The notes under the pieces: generated by a model
Seen by the model: the letters and a program-made list of their open reading frames with translations, nothing else
Told to the model about the DNA's origin: nothing
Databases searched by the model: none
Shown: positions 1-7,402 of the stretch, in pieces
Layout of the letters: the number at the start of each line of letters is the position of its first letter
How positions within the stretch are numbered: the first letter of the stretch is position 1
Source: an uncultured Collinsella sp.
GTDB taxonomy: Bacteria > Actinomycetota > Coriobacteriia > Coriobacteriales > Coriobacteriaceae
Assembly (NCBI GenBank): GCA_900545075.1
Contig: UQXT01000020.1
Span: forward strand, 1-26,270
DNA: 26,270 bases
Reading direction: 5' to 3'
Translations under genes and position numbers: made by a program

Positions 1-1307
1 CCGCCGCCGACCAGCGGCTTGCTGAAGTCGACAGGATCGGTGCCCTCGCGGTCGTAGGTCCAGCCGGCGAAGGTGTAGCCCTCGCGGGTCGGGGTCAGGG
101 GCTGGCGGGCGACGCCGTCGCCGTCGGTCACACCCTGGAGAACTTCGTTGCCATCAGCGAAAACACCACCGTTGGCGACGTAGAGAACATCCTTCTCATT
201 GTTAGCAAGCTCTGCCCACTGTGCGTAGAACGTAACGTGCTGACCGCCACCCTGGACGGGCTTGGTGAAGTCGACAGGCTCGGTGCCAGCAGCATCGTAA
301 GTCCAACCGGTAAAGGTGTAGCCCTCGCGGGTCGGGGCCAGGGGCTGGCGGGCGACGCCGTTGCTGTCAGTGACACCCTCCATGGCCACATTGCCATCGG
401 CGAAGGCGCCACCATTGGCAACATAGAGAACAGCCTTCTCGTTGTTCTGCTTCCACTGGGCATATACGGTCGCGTGGCCGCTGCCCGCAACGATAGCCTG
501 CGTGAAGTCGACGGGGTCATTTCCGTCGCGATCGTACGACCAACCAACGAAGTCATAGCCCTCGCGGGTCGGCTGGAGCGGCAGGCGTGCAATACCGTCG
601 GTATCGGTTACGCCCTGCATAGTTTCGTTGCCGTCGAAGAACGTACCGCCGTTGGCGACGTAGAAGATATCGACAGTCTTGTCCTGCTTCGCAGGCGTCC
701 AAGCGGCGAAAAGGGTCACATTCTTGCCGCCACCGACAATCGGCTGGTTGAAATCAACCTGGTCGGTTCCATTGCTGTGATAATACCAACCGGCAAACAC
801 GTAGCCATCACGCGTGGGGGCAAGCGGTTGGCGCGCAATACCGTTGCTGTCAGTGACACCCTCCATGGCCACATTGCCGTCGGCGAACTGACCGCCATTG
901 GCAGCGTAGGTCACATGAAGCACCTTCGAGGGAGCCTTAGTCCACTTGGCGTACAGCATAAAGTTAGCTGCACCGCCCTGAAGGGGCTGTGAAAAATCGA
1001 CAGCCTGGGTACACGTGCTGTCATAATACCAACCGTCAAAGACATATCCATCGCGAACCGGAGAATCCTTGAGCGGATTAATCTCGCCGTTCTCATTCGT
1101 TTTATGATCCATTGAGATGGGGCTTCCGTCAGCAAAAGTGCCCCCGTTTGCATAGAAACTAACCGTCTTTACGCCAGTGGCGGCAGCAGCCGCTTCCCCA
1201 CTCGTGTTCTGGGCAGTCTCCGCCGCGATAGCAGCAACCGGCGTGGAGCTGAGCACCATACTCAAGCTCAGACCGGCTGTGATAGCAGCGTTAAGCTTCC
1301 TATTCAT
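1..1307 (-). CDS. Secreted Listeria-Bacteroides repeat (InlB B-repeat/Flg_new) surface protein, C-terminus cut by window edge
   Basis: The frame opens at ATG 1307 behind an AAAGGA ribosome site and runs off the window at base 1 (about 435 codons visible). Residues 1-30 form a signal peptide (MNRKLNAAITAGLSLSMVLS, then a VAAIAAE cleavage region). After a short alanine/threonine linker come four complete ~80-residue repeats and most of a fifth. Each follows the pattern YVANGG.FADGN, GVTD..G.AR.PL, PTREGY.F.GW.YD, PVDF, then YA.W. This matches the Flg_new/InlB B-repeat beta-grasp family found in exported proteins of gut Firmicutes and Actinobacteria. The role is probably adhesion or a stalk; no catalytic domain is visible. 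The missing C-terminus should hold any sortase signal or transmembrane anchor. Repeats are near-identical at DNA level, so copy number may vary. Confidence 0.85.
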   Translation of the reverse strand, partial: MNRKLNAAITAGLSLSMVLSSTPVAAIAAETAQNTSGEAAAAATGVKTVSFYANGGTFADGSPISMDHKTNENGEINPLKDSPVRDGYVFDGWYYDSTCTQAVDFSQPLQGGAANFMLYAKWTKAPSKVLHVTYAANGGQFADGNVAMEGVTDSNGIARQPLAPTRDGYVFAGWYYHSNGTDQVDFNQPIVGGGKNVTLFAAWTPAKQDKTVDIFYVANGGTFFDGNETMQGVTDTDGIARLPLQPTREGYDFVGWSYDRDGNDPVDFTQAIVAGSGHATVYAQWKQNNEKAVLYVANGGAFADGNVAMEGVTDSNGVARQPLAPTREGYTFTGWTYDAAGTEPVDFTKPVQGGGQHVTFYAQWAELANNEKDVLYVANGGVFADGNEVLQGVTDGDGVARQPLTPTREGYTFAGWTYDREGTDPVDFSKPLVGG

Positions 1308-1365
1308 GTGGTCGTCCTTTCCCGACTTGCTTCTTCGCGACCACTTCGCAGAAGCAGACATTTGA

Positions 1366-1414
1366 ATTGTATCATCTATTCAAGCAGAGAAAACACTAAA
1401 AAGGTTGCGCAACC
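1366..1414 (-). promoter_or_regulatory. Candidate promoter region of the repeat protein, with a 12-bp palindrome
   Basis: On the minus strand a TACAAT hexamer (1371-1366) lies about 60 bases before the start codon and could be a -10 box; no good -35 is visible. Just upstream is a perfect palindrome, GGTTGCGCAACC (1403-1414), whose core TTGCGCAA also occurs at 9666-9673. The palindrome could be an operator, but this is inference from position and symmetry only. Confidence 0.3.
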
Positions 1415-1435
1415 AGGCTATATCTAAGGTTTGAG

Positions 1436-1465
1436 ACTTTTTTTTCAAAAAAAGTTTGCAAAAAG
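1436..1465 (-). terminator. AT-only inverted repeat after nth, weak terminator candidate
   Basis: Arms ACTTTTTTT (1436-1444) and AAAAAAAGT (1447-1455) lie directly after the nth stop codon at 1466. A stem made almost only of A-T pairs is weak, so this may instead be an upstream AT tract serving the next promoter. A very similar tract (ACTTTTTTGAAAAAA, 9986-10000) lies upstream of the tRNA-Asp promoter. Confidence 0.3.
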
Positions 1466-2131
1466 CTATTGCACCACCCGTACGCTGGGGCAAAGGTCTG
1501 CCAGCGGACACTCGTCGCACTTGGGCTTACGGGCATCGCAGATCTCGCGGCCAAAGGTGATCCACTGGTGGTTGACCGATTCCCAATACTCGTGCGGCAA
1601 AATCTTGAGCAGATCTTGCTCGGTCTTGAGCGGCTCCTTGGCATGCGTCTTGGGGCTCAGCATCAGGCGGTGCGCGATGCGGTTGACGTGCGTATCGACC
1701 GCGATGCCCTCGACGATGCCAAACCCCACGTTGAGCACGATGTTCGCCGTTTTGCGCCCCACGCCCGGCAGTTTGACGAGCTCCTTCATGTCGGCCGGTA
1801 CCTCGCCACCGTAATCGGCAACGATCATCTGCGCGGCCTCCACGGCGTGCTTGGCCTTACTTTTATAAAAGCCGAGTGACTTAATGGTATCGGCCACATC
1901 GGCCACGCTCGCCTGTGCCATGGCCTCGGGCGTGGGCCACTGGGAAAACAGCTTCGGCGTCACCTTGTTGACCTGCGCGTCGGTCGTCTGCGCCGAGAGC
2001 AGCACCGCGATGAGCAGCCTAAAGGGATTCTCGTGGTCCAAAAAGCACTCGACCGGGCCATAGCGACGGTTGAGGCGCTCGCACACCTCAACGGCGCGCT
2101 CGCGTTTGGCGGCATTGGTCTCGCGTGGCAT
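1466..2131 (-). CDS. nth: Endonuclease III (DNA glycosylase/AP lyase)
   Basis: Base-excision repair enzyme that removes oxidised pyrimidines and nicks the abasic site. The 221-residue protein has the full family layout: LLSAQTTD at 44-51, helix-hairpin-helix LPGVGRKTAN at 121-130 with catalytic lysine K127, catalytic aspartate D146 in VDTHVNR, and a C-terminal 4Fe-4S loop with cysteines 198, 205, 208 and 214 (C-X6-C-X2-C-X5-C). I chose ATG 2131 because GAGGAG sits five bases upstream; an in-frame ATG eight codons earlier (2155) has no ribosome site. It is followed by the oppositely composed, AT-rich leader of the repeat protein. The ABC transporter gene ends 63 bases upstream, so both may share a transcript. 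Confidence 0.95.
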   Translation of the reverse strand: MPRETNAAKRERAVEVCERLNRRYGPVECFLDHENPFRLLIAVLLSAQTTDAQVNKVTPKLFSQWPTPEAMAQASVADVADTIKSLGFYKSKAKHAVEAAQMIVADYGGEVPADMKELVKLPGVGRKTANIVLNVGFGIVEGIAVDTHVNRIAHRLMLSPKTHAKEPLKTEQDLLKILPHEYWESVNHQWITFGREICDARKPKCDECPLADLCPSVRVVQ

Positions 2132-2194
2132 AACGACTCCTCGGCTCAGCGGCATAACAAACTTCTGGGCACGATTGTCCCACGTATGGGGTCT

Positions 2195-3997
2195 TTACGC
2201 CTCCAAAAATGCGCCGGTCTGGCGGCCCCACAGGCTTGCGTACTCGCCGCCCGCCTCGACAAGCTGCGCATGCGTACCGTCCTCGACAATCTCGCCGTCC
2301 GCCAGCACCACGATGCGGTCGAGCGCCGCCACGGTGGACAGGCGATGTGCCACCACAATGGAGGTGCGGCCGCGCATCAGGTTCTCGAGCGCCTCCTGCA
2401 CCAGCGCCTCGGACTCACTGTCCAAGGCAGACGTCGCCTCGTCGAGCACCAAAATCGGCGCGTCGGTCAGGATGGCGCGGGCGATGGCCACGCGCTGGCG
2501 TTGGCCGCCCGAAAGCTTAACGCCGCGCTCGCCTACCATGGTGTCAAAGCCACGAGGCAGGCGATCGATAAACTCCAGGGCATTTGCCAGGCGAGCCGCC
2601 TCGCGGATCTGCTCGTCGGTGGCGTCGGGGCGGCCGTAGGCGATATTCTCGCGAATGGAGCGATGGAACAGCAGCGCCTCCTGCTGCACGTATGCAACCT
2701 GGCGGCGCAGGCTCTGCTGCGTACAGCGCGAGACGTCCTGGCCGTCCACGAGCACGCGGCCGCCCTGTACGTCGTCCAGGCGCAGCAACAGCTTGGTGAG
2801 CGTCGTCTTGCCCGAGCCCGATTTGCCCACCAGGCCCACGCGCTGGCCCGCCGCCACATGGAGCGTCAGGTCGTTGAACACGCGCTCGCCCGCCGCGGCG
2901 TCACGGTATGCAAAGCTCAGGTGCTCAAAATCAATCGCACCCTCGCCCACCTTGAGCTCGGGGGCGTTCTCGTCGTCTGCCACCAGACGCGGCTCGTCCA
3001 GTACGCGTGTCATCTCGGCTGCGTCGCCCAGCGCGCGGTTGATGCGCTGCATCATGGAGCTCACGTAGTTCAGACGCATAGTGAGGTTGTACGTATAGGT
3101 AAAGATCATGACGAGCGCGCCGGCCGAGATGCCAAACCACGCGTTGCCGCCCGCGACGAACACGCTCACCACGGCCATGGTGATGACGATAAGGCCCGAG
3201 GTCGTAAAGTTGCGTTGCATCATGGCGTGCATCGAAACCGTCTCGGCGTCGCGCGCGGCGCGGTCGGCAGCATCGAACAGGTCGCGCTCAAAGTCCTCGC
3301 GCCCACAGGTCTTGACGGCCAGGATATTCGTGACCGCGTCGGACAGTACGCCCGACAGCTTGTTCTGCGCGGCGGACGTCGCGGCCGAAAGCGGCATGAT
3401 GCGCTTGTACATAAGCCAGACAAACGCGATGTAGACGACCATAATGCCCACCAGGATCACGGTAAACGTCGGCACCACCGGAGCGAGCGCCGCTACCGTG
3501 CAGACAACCGAGGTGATGGTGGGAATGAGCGAATACACCGTTACGTCCACCAGACCCGTGTAGCCGCTCATAAAACGGCTCGTCTGGCTCACAAGCGATC
3601 CGCCAAAGCGGCTGGTATGGAATGTCATGGATTGGTTGGAGAGCGTGTCGAAGCATAGGCGCGCCAGGTGATAGTTGCCCGCAATCTCGAGCTTGTAGAC
3701 GGTGTAGTCCTGCAGCTTGGAGAGGATTTGGCCCACTAGGTTAACGAGCACGAGCGCCAGAATGTAGGGACCAAAGACCTCAAACACCCGGTTGCCCGCC
3801 ACGGGGCCGGCCTGGACGCGGTCGACGATAAGGGCCATCACGTAGGTGTTGGCAAACGTGAGCAAAAAGATATAGCCCGCCGACGAGAATACCGAGAGAA
3901 AGACAATCAGCGGCTGCGCGCGCGTGACATCCCAAAAACGCTTTAGAGTGCGACGCACAGTGGAGCGTTTGAGCGGACTGGTGCTTCTCTGAGACAT
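2195..3997 (-). CDS. ABC transporter half-molecule, fused membrane and ATPase domains (MsbA/MdlB-like exporter)
   Basis: A 600-residue type IV exporter half-transporter. Residues 25-320 hold the six-helix membrane domain and 355-595 the nucleotide-binding domain. Visible motifs are Walker A GKSGSGKTT (391-399), Q-loop Q439, signature LSGGQ (495-499), Walker B ILVLDE (515-520), D-loop SALD and switch histidine H551 in VVAHRLST. All catalytic residues are intact. No second half-transporter is adjacent, so it probably acts as a homodimer or pairs with a distant partner; the substrate cannot be told from sequence. I chose ATG 3997 (MSQRSTSP) because AAAGGAAG lies just upstream; an ATG twelve codons earlier lacks a ribosome site. 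The strong rmuC terminator upstream implies its own promoter. Confidence 0.93.
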   Translation of the reverse strand: MSQRSTSPLKRSTVRRTLKRFWDVTRAQPLIVFLSVFSSAGYIFLLTFANTYVMALIVDRVQAGPVAGNRVFEVFGPYILALVLVNLVGQILSKLQDYTVYKLEIAGNYHLARLCFDTLSNQSMTFHTSRFGGSLVSQTSRFMSGYTGLVDVTVYSLIPTITSVVCTVAALAPVVPTFTVILVGIMVVYIAFVWLMYKRIMPLSAATSAAQNKLSGVLSDAVTNILAVKTCGREDFERDLFDAADRAARDAETVSMHAMMQRNFTTSGLIVITMAVVSVFVAGGNAWFGISAGALVMIFTYTYNLTMRLNYVSSMMQRINRALGDAAEMTRVLDEPRLVADDENAPELKVGEGAIDFEHLSFAYRDAAAGERVFNDLTLHVAAGQRVGLVGKSGSGKTTLTKLLLRLDDVQGGRVLVDGQDVSRCTQQSLRRQVAYVQQEALLFHRSIRENIAYGRPDATDEQIREAARLANALEFIDRLPRGFDTMVGERGVKLSGGQRQRVAIARAILTDAPILVLDEATSALDSESEALVQEALENLMRGRTSIVVAHRLSTVAALDRIVVLADGEIVEDGTHAQLVEAGGEYASLWGRQTGAFLEA

Positions 3998-4043
3998 GGG
4001 CTTCCTTTCGCGTCTGATAGGGCGAAACGCCATTGTTGCACAT

Positions 4044-4057
4044 TGAAGCGCACTTCA
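4044..4057. promoter_or_regulatory. Inverted repeat ahead of the ABC transporter, possible operator
   Basis: TGAAG-CGCA-CTTCA is a perfect 5+5 dyad in the short space between the rmuC terminator and the transporter start. A TTGCCT that could serve as a -35 overlaps it on the minus strand. Position suggests an operator, but the arms are short and could arise by chance. Confidence 0.25.
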
Positions 4058-4071
4058 GGCAAGCACGATGC

Positions 4072-4104
4072 AAAAAGCGCCCGCGCCGTGCTTGCGCAGG
4101 CGCT
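4072..4104 (-). terminator. Intrinsic terminator after rmuC
   Basis: On the minus strand an 11-bp GC-rich stem (4104-4076, one G-T wobble, seven-base loop AAGCACG) is followed at once by TTTTT. It lies 17 bases after the rmuC stop codon. Confidence 0.85.
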
Positions 4105-4120
4105 CCGCCGTCAGATGCAG

Positions 4121-5476
4121 CTAGTCCTCGTCTTTTTGGTCTGCGAGCAGCTCCGCGGATGTGAGTCCCAAAATCTCGTTGGCCTCCCGCGCGTCTTCCA
4201 GCGCGTCGATGTCTTTGAGCTTGCGCTCCATAACGTTGGTGCGCGTGGTGATGATGCCCTCGACTGTCTTTCCCGCGGTCTCGATCTGCTGCTGGGCGCG
4301 GCGCAGCGCCGCCTGATAGCGTGGCAGCTCGGCCTTGACGGCAGAGAGCACACGCAGCACGTCGTCGGTGCGTTTTTGCAACTTAAACGTCTGGTAGCTC
4401 ATCTGCAAACTGTTGAGGATGGCCGCCATGGTGCTGGGGCCGGCAACGTTGACGTGATAGTCGCGGCCCAGGGTCTCGATAAGCCCGGGGCGGCTGACGA
4501 CCTCGGCGTACAGGCCCTCAAACGGAACGAACAGAATGCCAAAGTTGGTGGTCGCGGGCACGCTCAGGTACTTTTCGCAGATGTCCTTTGCCTCACGCTT
4601 TACCATCGCATCGAGCGTCTTGCGCGCAGCGGCAACAGCCTCAGCGTCACCCGACTCCTGGGCGTCGAGCAGGTGCTCGTACGCGTCGCCCGGGAATTTG
4701 GAGTCGATCGGTAGCAGCACGGGATCGCCCTCGTCCACCGGCAGCTTGACGGCAAACTCAACGCGCTCCGAGGCGCCGGGCTTGGTGGCGACGTTTTCCA
4801 GATACTGGTCGGGTGTAAGGATGTCCGCCAGAATTGCACCCAGCTGCACCTCGCCCAAAATGCCGCGCGCTTTTACATTGCCCAGCACGCGCTTGAGGTC
4901 GCCCACGCCGGTGGCAATGGACTGCATATCGCCCAAACCCTTGTACACAGCCTCGAGCTGGTCGCTCACCTGCCTAAACGATGCAGACAGGCGATCGTTG
5001 AGCGTGCGGGAGAGTTTCTCGTCCACCGTCGCGCGCATCTGATCGAGCTGCACGTTGTTGTCCTTGCGGATGGCGCCCAGCTGGGCATCGACCGTCTCGC
5101 GCACCTTGTCCAAGCGGCGCTCGATGCCCTCGCGGTTGGCACCGAGCTGCTGGGCCGTCTCGCGGCGCAGGTCATCCATACGGTCGCCAGCCTGCGAGAA
5201 CTCACGCGCGATGGTCAGGTAGCGCTGCTGCTCTACGGCCGCATCGGTCGTCTGCTGCTGCGCGATGGCATTTGCCGTGCGGCGGGTTTCTGCCAACGCG
5301 ACGTTGAGGGTGTCGAGCGCGTTGTTGGCCTGCTCGAGCGCAGCCAGCATCTCTGTCCCGCTATCGCCGCGCTCCCGCAGCTCGGCGCGAAGGCCCTTGA
5401 GCTGCAGGGCACAAGCCACAGCAACCCCCACCGCCACCAAGGCGATCACAACAAGCACGATATCAATAGCAGACAT
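4121..5476 (-). CDS. rmuC: DNA recombination protein RmuC
   Basis: RmuC family proteins limit certain recombination events, such as inversions at short repeats; their mechanism is unclear, though the core resembles restriction-endonuclease folds. The 451-residue protein starts with one membrane helix (about 4-24), then a long coiled coil (30-180) rich in Glu, Arg and Gln, then the RmuC domain. That domain carries GILGEVQLGAIL (205-216), the conserved DSKFPGDAY (258-266), and later FVPFEGLYAEV. Length and order are normal for the family. I chose ATG 5476 because GGCGGAG is directly upstream and the membrane helix follows at once, although spacing is only three bases. In-frame ATGs at 5509 and 5506 have no ribosome site. 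It lies downstream of the small membrane protein with a 122-base gap. Confidence 0.92.
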   Translation of the reverse strand: MSAIDIVLVVIALVAVGVAVACALQLKGLRAELRERGDSGTEMLAALEQANNALDTLNVALAETRRTANAIAQQQTTDAAVEQQRYLTIAREFSQAGDRMDDLRRETAQQLGANREGIERRLDKVRETVDAQLGAIRKDNNVQLDQMRATVDEKLSRTLNDRLSASFRQVSDQLEAVYKGLGDMQSIATGVGDLKRVLGNVKARGILGEVQLGAILADILTPDQYLENVATKPGASERVEFAVKLPVDEGDPVLLPIDSKFPGDAYEHLLDAQESGDAEAVAAARKTLDAMVKREAKDICEKYLSVPATTNFGILFVPFEGLYAEVVSRPGLIETLGRDYHVNVAGPSTMAAILNSLQMSYQTFKLQKRTDDVLRVLSAVKAELPRYQAALRRAQQQIETAGKTVEGIITTRTNVMERKLKDIDALEDAREANEILGLTSAELLADQKDED

Positions 5477-5598
5477 AGTCTCCGCCCAACAAACCCAATC
5501 GATCATCAATCAAAACCGCGATCAATCTTACCCCGCCACACGCACCGGGCGCTTCACGGCAATCGGGCAAATGGATTTGTGCCACATACATCAAAACG

Positions 5599-6021
5599 CT
5601 AACTCTCCCAGCCGGCGCGAATGGTTGTTACGACATCGCCTAGGCGCTGGCCGAGAGCTGCCAAGTGCTCAAGCACCTCGCTGGGCGAGGCGCCGTTGAG
5701 AATGCATGTGAGGGCATATGAGGCCAAGAAGATTGCCGCGAGCCCCAACGGGATCAGCACGATCATCGCCAGCGTACGCAGGCGCTGGGCCCAGCGACGG
5801 CGACGCGCACGACGCTTGTCGAACGCAAGCTCCTGCGCATATGAATCTTGCTGTACGGAATAGGCTCCTGGGTCCACCTCACCCGCAGACGATACCGCGG
5901 GCGCGGCGTTTTGCGCAGGAGGCTGGACGGCTGCCCCTTGCATTTGCATCTCGATAAGCCGTTGCTGTTGGCGCAACATGCGCTCGGCTTGTTGCTGCGG
6001 TGTCTCGAGAAACAGGTCCAT
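5599..6021 (-). CDS. Small single-span membrane protein of unknown function
   Basis: A 140-residue protein I do not recognise. The start is well supported by a near-perfect GAGGAGG five bases before ATG 6021. Residues 8-30 are rich in Gln, Met and Arg (QQQAERMLRQQQRLIEMQMQ) and probably helical. A Pro/Ala-rich middle follows, then a very basic stretch DKRRARRRRWAQRLR (about 68-82), then one membrane helix (about 84-110, AMIVLIPLGLAAIFLASYAL). A short amphipathic tail ends the protein. The basic patch before the helix predicts a cytoplasmic N-terminus. It precedes rmuC in the same direction, which also encodes a membrane-anchored coiled-coil protein, but I infer no shared function. Confidence 0.7.
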   Translation of the reverse strand: MDLFLETPQQQAERMLRQQQRLIEMQMQGAAVQPPAQNAAPAVSSAGEVDPGAYSVQQDSYAQELAFDKRRARRRRWAQRLRTLAMIVLIPLGLAAIFLASYALTCILNGASPSEVLEHLAALGQRLGDVVTTIRAGWES

Positions 6022-6280
6022 GCTGGCCTCCTCAATCGGAGCATTCGACGCTTGCGCCCAGCATCCCGCACGATCGCAGCCGCGGCAACGAAATCCTCGG
6101 CAATAGCTGTAAAGATTCTTTTGTCAGAAAACTGTCGAAAAGCCCAACAACTCCCCTACCAGCACTTTCTTTGAGCTTTTTTCGCCAGCAATCTTTTGCC
6201 CTTCCGCTCTTGCGCCATCCGACCAAAACCTAACCAAAAGCTTGACGGAAATTGTGAAGACCGGGACCCCATACAAAAAC
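6022..6280. other. Intergenic stretch with no supported gene
   Basis: AT-richer than its neighbours. It should hold the minus-strand promoter of the 140-residue membrane protein; the best candidate is TCGACA followed 17 bases later by a weak hexamer TCTTTA, near 6107-6136. Short open frames cross it but have no ribosome sites and overlap the palindromic repeats. Confidence 0.4.
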
Positions 6281-6304
6281 GTGCCGCCCCAAAAGGGGCG
6301 GCAC
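6281..6304 (-). terminator. Intrinsic terminator, perfect 10-bp hairpin (copy 1)
   Basis: GTGCCGCCCC-AAAA-GGGGCGGCAC is a perfect hairpin followed on the minus strand by CGTTTTTG. It lies downstream of the four-helix membrane protein, beyond palindromic element A. The identical 24-base hairpin recurs at 7155-7178. Confidence 0.75.
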
Positions 6305-6353
6305 ACAAACTTATTATCAGCTTTTCTGTAACGAGCATGCGACGACTCAACGC

Positions 6354-6439
6354 CGGGGCGCGGGGCGGGGAAACCTTTGCCTCGCGCGACCCTGCGAAGC
6401 CGTGAGCGAGGGGGAGAGGTTTCCCCGCCCTGCGCTCCG
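6354..6439. repeat. Palindromic intergenic element A (conserved core, 14-23 bp inverted arms)
   Basis: The core (6374-6419, starting CCTTTGCCTCGCGCGACC) matches the core of element B at 7241-7286 at all but about three of 46 positions. It contains its own inner stem CCTCGC/GCGAGG (6380-6385, 6406-6411). Arms GGGCGGGGAAACCT (6363-6376) and AGGTTTCCCCGCCC (6417-6430) are perfectly complementary, and pairing extends outward to 6354/6439 with two wobbles. The arms share no sequence with those of element B. Confidence 0.8.
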
Positions 6440-6456
6440 TGGTCGGTGAGGACAGA

Positions 6457-7089
6457 CTACATGCCCGCGAGACCTCGGGCGGCGGTAGCACACATAAACG
6501 CCAAGGCCAGAATCACGAGCGAACCGGCAATGTCGGCCACCACGCCCGTAAAACGGCGCTCAAATAGCCAGCTCTCAAAGTGCGGGGCAACGTTGCGCCA
6601 AACACGCCACAACAAGATACCCATGCCGATGACGCCGGGAATATTGAGCAGCAAAATCTCGGAGCACAAGAGGCCAATCAGGTTTCCGGCGGCAAAGCCC
6701 GCATCGCCCTCGCAGTATTTGCGATAAATCATGTACAGCATGTACGCCACAAACGGCTGCAGGCACGCAGAGATAAACGTAACCACCATCGAGGGGTCCT
6801 GAGAAAAGACATCGGTGAGCTTATCCACGCTCGTGGCATCCTTAGAGGCCAGGAACAGGCCAATGACCACCACAGGCACCACGCCCAAAATGACCTCGAC
6901 CATTGTAAACAGCTTGGCAGTCAGGTCCTCACTCGCCGAATTCAAATGAGGCGCCCACGCAGGATGAGCATGTGCCCCAACCTTCTTGTCCTTCTCGGTA
7001 CGATCGGCCTTTTTGCCCTCAGGAACCCGACGACCAGGATCCTTGCGAGTCCCCGCCGCAGCCACCCGAGCCCGAGACTTCTTACCCAT
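6457..7089 (-). CDS. Multi-span membrane protein of unknown function
   Basis: A 210-residue protein I do not recognise. The first ~50 residues are highly charged and basic (MGKKSRARVAAAGTRKDPGR, then KKADRTEKDKK) and should be cytoplasmic. Hydrophobic segments follow at about 58-82, 100-121, 130-164 (possibly one long or two short helices) and 178-203. No catalytic motif is seen. I chose ATG 7089 because GAGGTG lies upstream at usable spacing; the frame is open further upstream but that extension runs through the palindromic hairpin at 7155 and is not credible as protein. It is isolated: palindromic element A and a terminator follow it, and element B and another hairpin precede it. Confidence 0.72.
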   Translation of the reverse strand: MGKKSRARVAAAGTRKDPGRRVPEGKKADRTEKDKKVGAHAHPAWAPHLNSASEDLTAKLFTMVEVILGVVPVVVIGLFLASKDATSVDKLTDVFSQDPSMVVTFISACLQPFVAYMLYMIYRKYCEGDAGFAAGNLIGLLCSEILLLNIPGVIGMGILLWRVWRNVAPHFESWLFERRFTGVVADIAGSLVILALAFMCATAARGLAGM

Positions 7090-7154
7090 AAAAAACACCT
7101 CATCAGGTAGTAGATAAACTAAAAGCCGCCACCCAGTGTACCCCCTAACAAATA

Positions 7155-7178
7155 GTGCCGCCCCAAAAGGGGCGGCAC
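7155..7178 (-). terminator. Perfect 10-bp hairpin (copy 2), probable terminator
   Basis: This is the same 24 bases as the hairpin at 6281-6304. On the minus strand it is followed by TATTTGTT, a poorer T-tract than copy 1. It lies downstream of the rubrerythrin gene, beyond elements C and B. Confidence 0.55.
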
Positions 7179-7220
7179 GCAAACCAATCTATTAGCCAAA
7201 ACTCGTTGGCAAGCCCGCGT

Positions 7221-7306
7221 CGTCAGACCCGCGGCGCATGCCTTTGCCTCGCGCGACCCTGCGAAGCCGTGAGCGAGAGGGAAAGGGATGCGCCGCGGGT
7301 CTGACG
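7221..7306. repeat. Palindromic intergenic element B (same core as A, different 19-bp arms)
   Basis: The core at 7241-7286 is almost identical to element A. The arms are a perfect 19-bp inverted repeat: CGTCAGACCCGCGGCGCAT (7221-7239) and its complement (7288-7306). Inner pairing continues through CCTTT/AAAGG and CTCGC/GCGAG. Both elements lie in intergenic DNA with a GTGCCGCCCC hairpin on the same side, 42-49 bases from the outer arm. Confidence 0.8.
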
Positions 7307-7331
7307 CCCGGAGCGGTGAAACCAGCAGTTG

Positions 7332-7361
7332 CCCTGCGAAGCCGTGAGCGAGGAGGGAAGG
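7332..7361. repeat. Half copy (C) of the palindromic element core
   Basis: CCCTGCGAAGCCGTGAGCGAG (7332-7352) is identical to the right half of cores A and B and is followed by GAGGGAAGG, similar to the core end. The left half is missing. No complementary arms are seen. It looks like a truncated element between element B and the rubrerythrin stop codon. Confidence 0.65.
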
Positions 7362-7402
7362 TAGTCCGGCCCTCCCGGCCCAGCTCACACTAGCGCCATG
7401 CG

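Noticed and set aside
237..992. Plus-strand open frame of 251 codons with internal repeats
   Set aside because: Its repeats are just the reverse of the surface-protein repeats, which read as a known domain on the minus strand with a signal peptide.
2033..3658. Plus-strand open frame of 541 codons
   Set aside because: It is antisense to the ABC transporter and the start of nth, both of which show complete motifs. High GC creates long antisense frames; this one has no ribosome site and no recognisable domain.
6354..7306. Insertion sequence or integron ends
   Set aside because: No transposase or integrase frame lies between or beside the palindromic elements, and no target-site duplications could be recognised.
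6156..7388. Short minus-strand frames containing LAHGFAGSREAK
   Set aside because: Two frames (6156-6491 and 7119-7388) share this peptide, which first looks like a conserved small protein. It is only the translation of the palindromic element core; no ribosome sites.
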